In this document: piece by piece, positions 15,627 to 24,929 of the stretch
How the letters are laid out: each line of letters opens with the position of its first letter
How positions within the stretch are numbered: position 1 is the first letter of the stretch
Source of the DNA: Bacteroides nordii WAL 11050 = JCM 12987
Lineage (GTDB): Bacteria > Bacteroidota > Bacteroidia > Bacteroidales > Bacteroidaceae
Direction: 5' to 3'
DNA: 64,000 bases
Assembly (NCBI GenBank): GCA_000613465.1
Contig: BAJA01000022.1
Span: 23,591-87,590 of the forward strand
Notes under the pieces: generated by a model
Told to the model about the DNA's origin: nothing
Database searches by the model: none
The model's input: the letters and a program-made list of their open reading frames with translations, nothing else
Position numbers and translations under genes: made by a program

Positions 15627-18444
15627 ATGAAAAAATTATCTATCTGGATGGTACTGTTGCTGCTATGTACCCTCTCCTCATTTGCACAAAACAAAAATAT
15701 CACCGTCTCCGGACGTGTGATTGAAGAAGACACGAAAGAACCTGTCGAGATGGCAACGGTTCAATTACTTGCTTTACCTGATAGTACTCAGGCAGCGGGC
15801 ATTACTACACAGAAACAAGGTGCTTTCACATTACCCAAGGTGAAAGCCGGAAAGTATGTATTGAGAATCTCTTACATTGGATTTATTACTCAGGAACTTC
15901 CTCTCCAGTTATCAGATAAGGCACCTGCAAAGAATGTGGGTACTATCACGTTGCATCCCGATGCAGTGATGTTGAGCGAAGCCGTCATTACGGCGGAAGC
16001 TCCTCCTGTGGTAGTGAAAGCAGATACTACTGAATACAATGCTTCGGCCTATCGTGTGGCAGAAGGAGCCATGCTGGAAGAATTGGTAAAGAAGATACCG
16101 GGAGCTGAAGTGGATAAAGATGGTAAGATTACTCTTAATGGTAAAGAAATTAAGAAGATCATGGTGGATGGGAAAGAGTTTTTCTCGGATGATCCAAGTG
16201 TGTCTATGAAGAATTTACCCGCTAATATGGTCGAAAAGGTGAAAGCTTATGACAAGAAGAGTGATATGGCACGTATTACCGGAATTGATGATGGGGAAGA
16301 GGAAGCTGTGCTTGACCTTACCGTAAAAAAAGGAATGAAAAAAGGCTGGATTGGAAACCTTATAGCCGGTTATGGTAGCGAAGAACGTTATGAAGCCGGA
16401 GTAATGGTCAGCCGGTTCAAAGATGATGCAAGTATCTCTATCGTCGGTTCGGCCAATAATACGAATAACAAAGGATTTTCTGAATTTGGTGATGCCGGTT
16501 CGGGGTTGGGCGGAGGTAATGCCGGTTCGGGTATTACTACAGCACGTTCGTTGGGAGTTAACTTTGCCAAAGATACGAAGAAGATTCAGATAGGGGGTAA
16601 TGTGCAGTATGGTTACTCTGATAACGATGCTCGTCGGAAGACATCTACGGAAACATTCCTTGGAGAGCAGTCTTCATATGGTGCCAGCGAAAATACTTCC
16701 CGACGTAAACGTCATGATGTACGTGCTGACTTTCGTCTGGAATGGCGTCCGGATACATTGACCACTATTATCTTTCGTCCTAATGCGAGCTATTCTAAAA
16801 CTGATTCGGAAAGTGCTTCAGGGTCGGACACTTGGAACAATGTACATGATCCGGTGAACGCTAAGATAGCTTCTTCCTCTTCACATAGCGATAACTATTC
16901 ACTGAATGGAAGTTTGATGATGTTTCGTCGCTTAAACAATAAAGGAAGAAACCTGTATGTAGGCGCTCGCTTTGGTTATAGCGATGGCGAAACGGACAGC
17001 TACTCAGAATCGCGTACAGAATTCTTCGAACTGGATAGTGTTTCAGATATTGCCCGATATACGAATCGTACGAGTGACAGTCGTAACTGGAGTGTATCTG
17101 CTTCTTATACCGAACCTGTATTTAAGAATCACTTCCTACAGTTTCGGTATGAATTCTCTCATCGCAAACAGTTGGCCCAATCTTTAGTTTATGATAGTAT
17201 TAATGTTTATCCCTATCCGGAGTATCTGGAACGGATATGATAACAATTTGAGTACCCGTGTAGAAAACTTTTATGATACACATACTGCCAATATCTCGCT
17301 GCGTGGTATTCATCCGAAAATGATGTATAGTGCCGGTGTTGGGCTTACTCCTCAATCTTCATTGAGTGAAACAACTATCGGCCCAAATTCAGACAAGCAT
17401 TTACCTCAGCAAGATGTGCTGAATTGGGCTCCTTCTGTTATGTTCCGTTATATGTTCACAAAACAGCATGTGCTCACATTCCGTTATCGCGGTCGGAGTA
17501 ATACTCCCAATATCGAAGATTTGCAAGAAGTAATTGATATCACCGATCCGATGAATTTACGCTATGGTAACCCGAACTTAAAACCTTCATTCAGCAATAA
17601 CTTTATGTTGTACTATAATAAGTTCACTCCGGAAACAATGCGTAGTTTCAATCTTAACTTGTCTTATTCTAATACGCTTAATTCTGTGGCTAACAAGATG
17701 ACATATGATCCTCAGACTGGTGCTCGTACTTATAGGAAAGAAAATGTGAACGGTAACTGGAATACCCGGGGATATTTTTCGTTTAATACTCCATTGAAGA
17801 ATAAAAAGTTTATTATATCTACCAATACGAATGCTCGTTTTAGTGATGCAGTGAGCTATACTACTGTGGGAAAAAGTAAAGATGCCAATCAGGAGTTAAG
17901 TACTACACATAACTTTGGAGCCGGACAGCGTTTGAATGGTAGTTATCGTTCCGATCTTTTTGATGTGTCACTCAATGGATCGGTTAACTACAATCTGGTA
18001 CGTAACAGCAAGCAAGAGAATAGTAATCGTGAAACATTTGATTACTATGTGGGAGGAGATACCAATATAAACCTTCCTTGGGAGATTCATATCTCAACCG
18101 ATATTAATTGTCGTTTTAAAGACGGATATACAGGAGGATTCAATAATAATGAACTAATCTGGAATGCACAGATCTCTAAGAATTTTCTCAAGAACAATTC
18201 GGCGACGCTCCGTTTTAAAATATACGATATATTGAAACAGCAAAGCAACTTAAGCCGTTCTATCAGTGAAACACAGATGAGTGATACGGAATACAATACA
18301 TTGGGCAGTTATTTTATGGTGCACTTTGTTTACCGGTTCAATACGCTTGGTGGTAAAGCTGCCGGACGACGTGGCCCAGGTATGGGACCTGGTGGTGGAA
18401 GAGGTCATGGCGGAGGCTATGGTGGCGGACGCCCCCGTTTCTAA
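15627..18444 (+). CDS. Outer-membrane beta-barrel protein with carboxypeptidase-like domain, frameshifted
   Basis: About 938 residues when joined. The signal peptide is MKKLSIWMVLLLLCTLSSFA, chosen as start because upstream codons in the frame add no signal. It is followed by a CarboxypepD_reg_2 domain (about 25-110, VSGRVIEEDTKEPVEMATVQL) and a plug-like segment (IPGAEVDKDGKITLNGKEIKK, IMVDGKEFFSDDPSVSMKNL). The rest is a large barrel of the OMP_b-brl_3 type. The first frame ends at 17240 (EYLERI); the barrel resumes in the next frame (GYDNNLSTRVENFYDTH). One extra base, or two missing, lies at about 17200-17238. The C-terminus is a Gly/Arg-rich tail (GPGGGRGHGGGYGGG) without a canonical terminal strand Phe motif, apart from the final RF. 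The substrate is unknown; such proteins resemble TonB receptors without a clear TonB box. Confidence 0.8.
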
Positions 18445-18463
18445 GCTTACAATAATCATATTA

Positions 18464-18508
18464 GAAAGAAGGTTCATGGTTCTATAATAGGACTATGAAC
18501 CTTCTTTC
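18464..18508 (+). terminator. Strong hairpin terminator after the outer-membrane protein
   Basis: Perfect 14-bp arms GAAAGAAGGTTCAT (18464-18477) and ATGAACCTTCTTTC (18495-18508). Confidence 0.75.
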
Positions 18509-18547
18509 ATAAACAATACCGGTTTTTCTTTTCAAGATATCCTCCCT

Positions 18548-18560
18548 TCCTCAGTGAGGA
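18548..18560. repeat. Short palindrome TCCTCAGTGAGGA
   Basis: A perfect 6-bp inverted repeat around one base, directly before the 23-bp repeat array. Confidence 0.5.
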
Positions 18561-18656
18561 GTATTGCACGACATGCACATCTCGTGCAGTACCAGATGCA
18601 CATGTGGAGCTGCTCGACATGTGCATCTCATACAGTACGACATGCACATCTCGTAC
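18561..18656. repeat. Array of four 23-bp units with inverted-repeat hairpins
   Basis: The core ATGCACAT/ATGTGCAT recurs at 18572, 18595, 18618 and 18641 (10-nt windows), exactly 23 bp apart; the second copy is in the opposite orientation. Units 1 and 4 put the same 10-nt loop CATGCACATC between different perfect stems: GCACGA/TCGTGC and GTACGA/TCGTAC. Units 2 and 3 also pair with each other over 12 bp (18594-18605 with 18617-18628). It lies 120 bp before the cls start and after the upstream terminator. No known element is recognised. Confidence 0.75.
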
Positions 18657-18777
18657 ATCGTTCCTTTACGACCTTCTATCGGTTAGATTATAACTTCCAT
18701 CCCCGAAGTCTTAGTTGAATTTAATCTAATGAATCATATACTTTGATATACCAATCCTTTTCTCTACATTTGCTACT

Positions 18778-20217
18778 ATGATTGATTGGAATCTTATATT
18801 CAGCCAAATAGCAACAGTGGCTTTCGATATCGTCTATTTCGGAGCCATTATCGGTACGATTATTGTTGTGATACTCGACAATCGTAACCCGGTAAAGACT
18901 ATGGCCTGGATATTGGTTTTGATGTTCCTTCCTATCGTAGGTCTGGTTTTTTATTTCTTCTTCGGACGCAGTCAGCGCCGGGAACGTATCATCGGGAAGA
19001 AAAGTTATGGGCGACTTCTGAAAAAGCCGATGGCAGAATATCTGGCACAAGATCCCTCTATATTACCAGGAGAGTATGATCGTCTTATTAAACTGTTTCA
19101 ACATACCAATCAGGCTCTTCCTTTTGAAGGAAATCGGGTGGAAGTGTTTACCGGCGGATATTCTAAACTCCAAGCCCTGTTGCGCGAGTTACAGAAGGCT
19201 CAGCGGCACATTCATATGGAGTATTATATCTTTGAAGATGATTCAATCGGGCGCTTGGTGAGAGATGTACTGATAGAAAAGGCACGTGCTGGAGTGGAAG
19301 TACGGGTGATATATGATGATGTGGGGTGCTGGCATGTACCGAATACTTTTTTTGAAGTGATGAGAGAGGCCGGTATCGAAGTGCGTAGTTTCTTAAAAGT
19401 ACGGTTCCCATTATTTACGAGTAGGGTAAACTATCGGAATCATCGGAAAATAGTAGTCATTGATGGTGTGGTTGGTTTTGTTGGAGGTATGAATTTGGCC
19501 GAACGTTATATGCGGGGATTTTCCTGGGGAACCTGGCGGGATACTCACATAATGCTTCAGGGAAAAGCTGTGCATGGCTTACAAAGTGCTTTTTTGCTCG
19601 ATTGGTATTTTGTGGATCGTACGCTTATTACCGCCTCCCGGTATTTCCCGAAAATAGATTCATATGGTGACTCATTGGTACAGATTGTGACGAGCGAGCC
19701 TGTGGGTCCTTGGAAGGAGATCATGCAAGGATTGACGATGGCCATTTCGGGTGCAAAGAGGTATTTCTATATGCAGACTCCTTATTTTCTGCCTACCGAG
19801 CAGATATTGGCAGCTATGCAAACAGCTGCATTGGCCGGAGTCGATGTCCGCTTGATGTTACCTGAGCATGCCGATAACCGGATTACCCATTTAGGATCTC
19901 GTTCTTATTTGGCAGATGTGCTTCAGGCGGGAGTAAAAGTCTACTTCTATAAGAAAGGCTTTTTACATTCCAAATTGATGGTGTCAGATGATATGCTGTC
20001 TACGGTTGGGTCTACCAATCTGGATTTTCGTAGTTTTGAACATAACTTTGAGGTAAATGCTTTTATGTATGATATGGAGACTGCTTTACAGATGAAGGAG
20101 ATATTCATGACTGACCAAAGAGAAAGTACTCAGGTATTCCTTAAAAACTGGGTGAAACGTCCCTGGCCTCAAAAAGCATTAGAGTCAGTAGTACGATTGC
20201 TTGCCCCTTTACTTTAA
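18778..20217 (+). CDS. cls: Cardiolipin synthase
   Basis: Makes cardiolipin from two phosphatidylglycerol molecules at the inner membrane. 479 residues, the standard length. Two N-terminal transmembrane segments (about 9-32 and 40-61, ending FYFFFGRSQRRER) precede two phospholipase-D domains. The HKD motifs are HRKIVVIDGVVGFVGGMN (about 222) and HSKLMVSDDMLSTVGSTN (about 398). It stands alone between two repeat-containing intergenic regions and converges on rsmD. Confidence 0.95.
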   Translation: MIDWNLIFSQIATVAFDIVYFGAIIGTIIVVILDNRNPVKTMAWILVLMFLPIVGLVFYFFFGRSQRRERIIGKKSYGRLLKKPMAEYLAQDPSILPGEYDRLIKLFQHTNQALPFEGNRVEVFTGGYSKLQALLRELQKAQRHIHMEYYIFEDDSIGRLVRDVLIEKARAGVEVRVIYDDVGCWHVPNTFFEVMREAGIEVRSFLKVRFPLFTSRVNYRNHRKIVVIDGVVGFVGGMNLAERYMRGFSWGTWRDTHIMLQGKAVHGLQSAFLLDWYFVDRTLITASRYFPKIDSYGDSLVQIVTSEPVGPWKEIMQGLTMAISGAKRYFYMQTPYFLPTEQILAAMQTAALAGVDVRLMLPEHADNRITHLGSRSYLADVLQAGVKVYFYKKGFLHSKLMVSDDMLSTVGSTNLDFRSFEHNFEVNAFMYDMETALQMKEIFMTDQRESTQVFLKNWVKRPWPQKALESVVRLLAPLL

Positions 20218-20307
20218 TATACACTGTCTAATCTTTGTAAGCTCATCCGACATGTATCGTTTGTTAATATTGTTAATTGATTTTTTTACCTTTGAGGGCT
20301 GTTTTGC

Positions 20308-20399
20308 AAGATTGTACACTTTTGTATGTCAAGATTGTACACTCTTGTGTGACAAAAGTGTACAATTAACACTCGGATAAGTGTACAGTCTTACCGATC
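20308..20399. repeat. Array of four 23-bp units with TGTACA cores
   Basis: The palindromic hexamer TGTACA occurs at 20313, 20336, 20359 and 20382, each exactly 23 bp from the last. Units 1 and 2 are direct copies (AAGATTGTACACTTTTGT / AAGATTGTACACTCTTGT). Units 3 and 4 carry the inverted flanks (ACAAAAGTGTACAAT, AAGTGTACAGTCTT). It lies in the 363-bp gap between the convergent genes cls and rsmD; a role as bidirectional terminator would explain hairpins but not the exact period. The rest of the gap (20400-20580) is AT-rich with nothing recognisable. Confidence 0.75.
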
Positions 20400-20580
20400 A
20401 TTAAAGTATAGACTTGTATTCGCTGTAAATCAGGATGCTATATCATATTGAACATGCCTGTCTTAATCTTGTATCTATTCTTTGAAAAAACGTGTAATTA
20501 CTTTTTTGACAACTATGCATTTGTTATCCAAACCTTCTTTTTACCGTATAACCTTACCGCCTTAAAACTTTATTTTGCTT

Positions 20581-21114
20581 TTATCTGAAAAAAGAGAAGT
20601 TTACGCTTCCGTATACTCTTCTTTCTATAAAATGCGGATTATCCTCAAAGTTATTCTGTTTACCATGTTCCAATACAAATAACCCTCCTTCTTTCAGAAG
20701 ATTATTCTTGAATATCAATTCGGGTATGGTTTCCAGCTCTTTCAAATCATAAGGGGGATCGGCAAAGATAAAATCAAACTGTTCTCGTCCTCCGTTAATG
20801 AATTTAAATACGTCACCACGAATGGGGATACACTTATCTGTCTGTACTTCTTGCATTATTTTGCAGATAAAGGAATGATGATCACGATCCTTTTCTATAC
20901 TGATCACCCGGTCGCATCCCCGTGATACTAATTCTATGCTGATACTGCCTGTTCCGGCAAACAAGTCAAGAGCAGTTATTCCTTCTTCAAAGTCAATGTA
21001 GTTGGATAGTACGTTGAATAAATTCTCTTTAGCAAAGTCTGTTGTAGGACGTGCTTTGAACGTACGTGGTACGTCAAATCTTCTTCTTTTATATATTCCG
21101 CTGATTACTCGCAT
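20581..21114 (-). CDS. rsmD: 16S rRNA (guanine966-N2)-methyltransferase RsmD
   Basis: Methylates G966 of 16S rRNA using S-adenosylmethionine. 177 residues. The start MRVISGIYKRRRFDVP is typical of the family. The SAM-binding motif is ALDLFAGTGSISIELVSRG (about 49-67), the acidic residue follows in ISIEKD, and the catalytic motif is FADPPYDL (about 116-123). Its start overlaps the upstream DUF3822 gene by 10 bp, and the two are probably co-transcribed. Confidence 0.95.
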   Translation of the reverse strand: MRVISGIYKRRRFDVPRTFKARPTTDFAKENLFNVLSNYIDFEEGITALDLFAGTGSISIELVSRGCDRVISIEKDRDHHSFICKIMQEVQTDKCIPIRGDVFKFINGGREQFDFIFADPPYDLKELETIPELIFKNNLLKEGGLFVLEHGKQNNFEDNPHFIERRVYGSVNFSFFR

Positions 21115-21914
21115 GTTAATAGGGCTTGCATATCAATATTAGTTTCAGGACTCATTATGAATGTCTGAAGAATGTATTTTCGTAATTCTTTTATTAGTAT
21201 TTCTTTATCTGCCAGGATACCGGTAAGATGAAGTTCATCCCGTTCTTGATTAAAATCCAGTTGTTTCCAGGCATAAAGTAAATAATAAATGCGATCGGAA
21301 GTACGTTTACACTCAAAGGAGTTGACCAGCAACAGATGTCCCCGTTCATAGCAAAACAAATCAATAGCATCTTTACGTAAGGATACATACATTTTTTTGC
21401 TATTACCCAACCGGCTTTTGGTTGAAAAGTACTCACTCAATGGACTGGCTTGTGAATAAAATCGTGCTTCGGGATATTGCTCTTTGAGAAAAGAATAAGC
21501 ACTTTTATCCATTCCAAAAATAATTGTTACATTATTTCTTGGTAAAACATTATAGAGCACTGTTTCATTTTCTTTTTTAGGATGATTGTGATAAAACAGT
21601 GTTTCTGTTTGTTCGTCGTCGAAGAGCTCTGAAGGAACAGGAGTGAAGCGATTGCTCGCCATCAGGATATTGATCCGTTTGTAGGGTAGAGTTAATAACT
21701 CCGTCTCGCGAAATACTTGTTTTAGATTTGCCGTGAGAGACAATGAAGGATTGATCTCTTTTTCAAAAAAAGAGAGTGAACTTTCGTAAATCGGATTATA
21801 GATAGAAAAAGAAAATCCATCCGTACTCAGACGGATGGATAATGTATATTGTTCCGATTTACTATAGTCTATTTTATTATTCCCAGTTTCCGGCACCGTT
21901 ATTAGGACTTTCAA
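21105..21914 (-). CDS. DUF3822 family protein
   Basis: 269 residues, soluble, no signal peptide. It matches the DUF3822 pattern as I know it: an early LSIRLSTDGFSFSIYNP, a middle NILMASNRFTPVPSELFDDEQ and a late YERGHLLLVNSFECKRTSDRIYY (cited in parts). The family is found in Bacteroidetes next to rsmD, has an actin-like-fold flavour and no assigned function. It overlaps rsmD by 10 bp and the upstream gene by 38 bp, so the three form a tight operon. Confidence 0.85.
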   Translation of the reverse strand: MKVLITVPETGNNKIDYSKSEQYTLSIRLSTDGFSFSIYNPIYESSLSFFEKEINPSLSLTANLKQVFRETELLTLPYKRINILMASNRFTPVPSELFDDEQTETLFYHNHPKKENETVLYNVLPRNNVTIIFGMDKSAYSFLKEQYPEARFYSQASPLSEYFSTKSRLGNSKKMYVSLRKDAIDLFCYERGHLLLVNSFECKRTSDRIYYLLYAWKQLDFNQERDELHLTGILADKEILIKELRKYILQTFIMSPETNIDMQALLTCE

Positions 21915-22563
21915 TAGAACCTACCATTAAACCACAGTATTTACCTAACTTAGTTTGAAGGTCTTTCAGGTTAGCAATTTCTTGTTTGTCAAGACCATTC
22001 AGATAAGTATCGTATGGAGCCTTTACTTCAAACATAAAGATCGGAGCACCTGATTTTGCTGTGTCATTTTTAATAGCCATTTCAAACTGAGCGCCATTTC
22101 CAAAAGGAATGTATCTCATAGAATCAGCATTGAAACCTCTCGGATAGATTGTATCCAATACGGCTACCCACATTGTGTCACGCTTAAAATTTGTAAGCCC
22201 CATTTTCTCAACCTCGCTGTAATTACCTGTCTTTTTAGCTTTGTTGATGATAGCCATTGCTTTTTTCTCTGTCATACCATCGTCTAACTGCTTATCTGTC
22301 AACTCACCAACTTTATAAAGGAAAGGAAGTTTCTTATTCTTTACAAAGTCAATCAAAGTATCAAAGCTGGCAGTATACTGACCTTTGTTTAGATTACGAA
22401 ATTCCATCTGTGCTTTACGGATGTCGATCAAGCGTGCAATAACAGCCTGATCTCTTTGCTTTTTAGCATTTTCAAAGTTGATAGGCCCCATGATGCTCGA
22501 ATAGCAAATATAGATCAAAGCAAGCGCACACAGACCTAATACGATATTAAATACAGTTTTCAT
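21877..22563 (-). CDS. Membrane-anchored protein of unknown function
   Basis: 228 residues with one N-terminal TM helix (about 4-23, VFNIVLGLCALALIYICYSS), then a helix (IARLIDIRKAQMEFRNLNKGQYTASFDTL, cited in part) reminiscent of the conserved region of pilin-like proteins, and a C-terminal alpha/beta part. It is first in the operon with DUF3822 and rsmD. The C-terminal PNNGAGNWE overlaps the next gene by 38 bp. The pilin resemblance is weak and no prepilin site is visible. Confidence 0.75.
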   Translation of the reverse strand: MKTVFNIVLGLCALALIYICYSSIMGPINFENAKKQRDQAVIARLIDIRKAQMEFRNLNKGQYTASFDTLIDFVKNKKLPFLYKVGELTDKQLDDGMTEKKAMAIINKAKKTGNYSEVEKMGLTNFKRDTMWVAVLDTIYPRGFNADSMRYIPFGNGAQFEMAIKNDTAKSGAPIFMFEVKAPYDTYLNGLDKQEIANLKDLQTKLGKYCGLMVGSIESPNNGAGNWE

Positions 22564-22658
22564 GATAAATATGTTTTTTAGTTGTTATATTCGCATCGCA
22601 AAATTAAAATAAATAAATCTAAATTCTATAGTTCCGGGAACTTTTTTCTCGTACAAAA

Positions 22659-24077
22659 ATGATAAATAACTATTTAGAAAGGCAAATTAAGGAAAATTTT
22701 CCTTATCAACCAACTTTTGAACAAGAAATAGCTGTAAAATCTCTTTCAGAGTTTCTGCTTTCTCAGACCAATGATGCCGTGTTTGTACTTCGTGGGTATG
22801 CAGGAACCGGTAAAACTTCATTAGTGGGAGCATTGGTGAAAACGATGGATAAGTTACAGCAGAAATCTGTTCTATTAGCTCCTACGGGCCGAGCTGCCAA
22901 AGTATTTTCTGCTTATGCCGGACATCCGGCGTTTACAATTCATAAAAAGATATACAGGCAACAGTCTTTTTCGAATGAAATAAGTAATTTCTCTGTGAAT
23001 GACAATCTTGCTACACATACTTTATTTATAGTAGATGAAGCCTCCATGATTTCTAATGAAGGATTGTCAGGAGCTATGTTTGGTACAGGACGTTTGCTGG
23101 ATGATCTGATACAGTTTGTTTATTCCGGTACAGGTTGTCGTTTGTTATTGATGGGAGATACGGCCCAGCTTCCTCCTGTAGGAGAAGAACAAAGTCCGGC
23201 ACTTTTCACAAATGCATTGAAAGGATACGGCCTTGAAGTACGGGAGGTAGACTTGACACAAGTAGTGAGACAGGTACAGGATTCCGGTATTTTATGGAAT
23301 GCCACCCGTCTTCGTGAATTGATAGCGAAGGATGAATGTAATTCTCTTCCCAAAATCAGGATTTTGGGTTTTACTGATATAAGGATGGTCCCGGGAGGAG
23401 AGCTGATCGATACGCTTACTGCTTGTTATGAACGGGACGGTATGGATGAAACAATTGTCGTTTGCCGTTCCAATAAACGGGCTAATATATATAATAAAGG
23501 TATAAGGGCACAGATATTGTATCGGGAAGATGAGTTGAATACCGGTGATATGCTTATGATAGCCAGGAATAATTATTATTGGACGGAAAAAAGTAAGGAA
23601 ATGGATTTTATAGCGAATGGAGAGATAGCCGTCGTTCGTCGTGTACGCCGTACGCGCGAATTGTATGATTTTCGTTTTGCAGAAGTCGTGCTGACCTTTC
23701 CGGACCATGAAGATTTTGAGTTGGAAGCAAACTTGTTGTTGGATACCCTTCATTCAGATGCTCCGGCTTTGCCGAAAACAGAGAATGATCGTTTATTCTA
23801 CAGTGTTCTTGAAGATTATGCGGATATTCCTGTCAAACGTGACCGTATGAAGAAAATGAAGATGGACCCATATTATAATGCTCTGCAGGTGAAGTATGCT
23901 TATGCAATTACTTGTCATAAAGCGCAGGGTGGCCAATGGCAGAATGTGTTTTTAGATCAGGGGTATATGACGGATGAGTATTTGACACCTGATTATTTTC
24001 GTTGGCTTTACACTGCTTTTACGCGTGCGACCCAAACGTTGTATTTAGTTAATTATCCGAAAGAACAAATTGTTTGA
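22659..24077 (+). CDS. RecD-like ATP-dependent helicase
   Basis: 472 residues, superfamily 1B. Walker A is GYAGTGKTS (about 47-55), motif Ia VLLAPTGRAAKV, Walker B LFIVDEASM (about 123-131), motif III LLMGDTAQLPPVG, and the C-terminal UvrD_C_2 motif YAITCHKAQGGQWQNV, then YTAFTRATQTLYLV. Similar stand-alone RecD-like ATPases of Bacteroidetes have no characterised partner. It is divergent from the rsmD operon. The role in DNA repair or recombination is inferred from family. Confidence 0.88.
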   Translation: MINNYLERQIKENFPYQPTFEQEIAVKSLSEFLLSQTNDAVFVLRGYAGTGKTSLVGALVKTMDKLQQKSVLLAPTGRAAKVFSAYAGHPAFTIHKKIYRQQSFSNEISNFSVNDNLATHTLFIVDEASMISNEGLSGAMFGTGRLLDDLIQFVYSGTGCRLLLMGDTAQLPPVGEEQSPALFTNALKGYGLEVREVDLTQVVRQVQDSGILWNATRLRELIAKDECNSLPKIRILGFTDIRMVPGGELIDTLTACYERDGMDETIVVCRSNKRANIYNKGIRAQILYREDELNTGDMLMIARNNYYWTEKSKEMDFIANGEIAVVRRVRRTRELYDFRFAEVVLTFPDHEDFELEANLLLDTLHSDAPALPKTENDRLFYSVLEDYADIPVKRDRMKKMKMDPYYNALQVKYAYAITCHKAQGGQWQNVFLDQGYMTDEYLTPDYFRWLYTAFTRATQTLYLVNYPKEQIV

Positions 24078-24138
24078 TTGTATGATTTACAGACGAAACA
24101 ATTACTTTTGTTTGTAAATAACTAAGACTATAACGTTT

Positions 24139-24906
24139 ATGAAGACAAAACTATTATTCTTTCTCTGTTCCCTCCTTTTGGTCTCTTGTCAGGATGATGA
24201 GGAGTTTCAGGTTCTTCGGCCATTGGGCGGACAAGTGATTTCCGGTTATCAACCTTGTACAAGTCTGGATTTGGGAATTCTTAGTCTTGAGGCTTTAGAA
24301 GTAAAGGACGGTGGCGATTGGACAGTAGTTTCCAGTGATGAGGCTGTTGTTAAGGCAGAAAAGGTAATTCCGGAAGGCGCATCTTACTCTTATTTATCAG
24401 TATATCCTTTGAAACAAGGGAAGGCGGTTGTGACTGTATCCAGTGAGACAGGTGATAAAATATATATTCCCGTCACTGTAGGAACTTCGGTACGTACATT
24501 GGATGTATGGAGTGGAGAGTTGAATCATATAGAAGGAGTGAGTAAGGAAGATAGTTTGCTTATTGTCGAGCATCTTTATGATGATGTTTTTCTGAGAAAG
24601 GGTGGTTATTATCGTTTAACTTATTCAGAAAAGAAAAAAGGAAAACTGACAGTCTGTACACCGGATGGAAAGATGGAAGAAGGTACTTTTGTGTGTGATC
24701 ATGAATATTATGATTTGACTTTTGATGGGAAAAACATTCATTATATGGTAATGTATAGTGAAACCGGATTTCAAGAGGTCACCCGCACAGAATACCGGAT
24801 CCCATTTTATTTGGTGGAAGATGTAACCGACCGGTATAGAGCAGATTATCCTACTATAAAATTAGTACAACGTGCCCAGAAAGTACGTTTAGCTGTTAAT
24901 GACTAA
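24139..24906 (+). CDS. Lipoprotein with bacterial Ig-like (Big_2-type) domain
   Basis: 255 residues. The lipoprotein signal is MKTKLLFFLCSLLLVSCQDDEE (Cys about 17). A Big_2-like region follows (VVSSDEAVVKAEKVIPEGASY, YPLKQGKAVVTVSSETGDK, cited in parts), then an unassigned C-terminal domain. It is 61 bp after the helicase and 23 bp before a second lipoprotein of the same plan, so the two look like diverged tandem paralogues. Function unknown. Confidence 0.8.
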   Translation: MKTKLLFFLCSLLLVSCQDDEEFQVLRPLGGQVISGYQPCTSLDLGILSLEALEVKDGGDWTVVSSDEAVVKAEKVIPEGASYSYLSVYPLKQGKAVVTVSSETGDKIYIPVTVGTSVRTLDVWSGELNHIEGVSKEDSLLIVEHLYDDVFLRKGGYYRLTYSEKKKGKLTVCTPDGKMEEGTFVCDHEYYDLTFDGKNIHYMVMYSETGFQEVTRTEYRIPFYLVEDVTDRYRADYPTIKLVQRAQKVRLAVND

Positions 24907-24929
24907 CTCAATTAATTATTTAAATCAAG

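Noticed and set aside
18561..18656. CRISPR or coding tandem repeat at 18.6 kb
   Set aside because: Units are 23 bp with no separate spacers, one is inverted, and no ORF runs through them.
21877..22563. Type IV pilin-like protein
   Set aside because: There is an N-terminal helix but no prepilin peptidase site (G/A before F with Glu at +5) and no pilus genes nearby.
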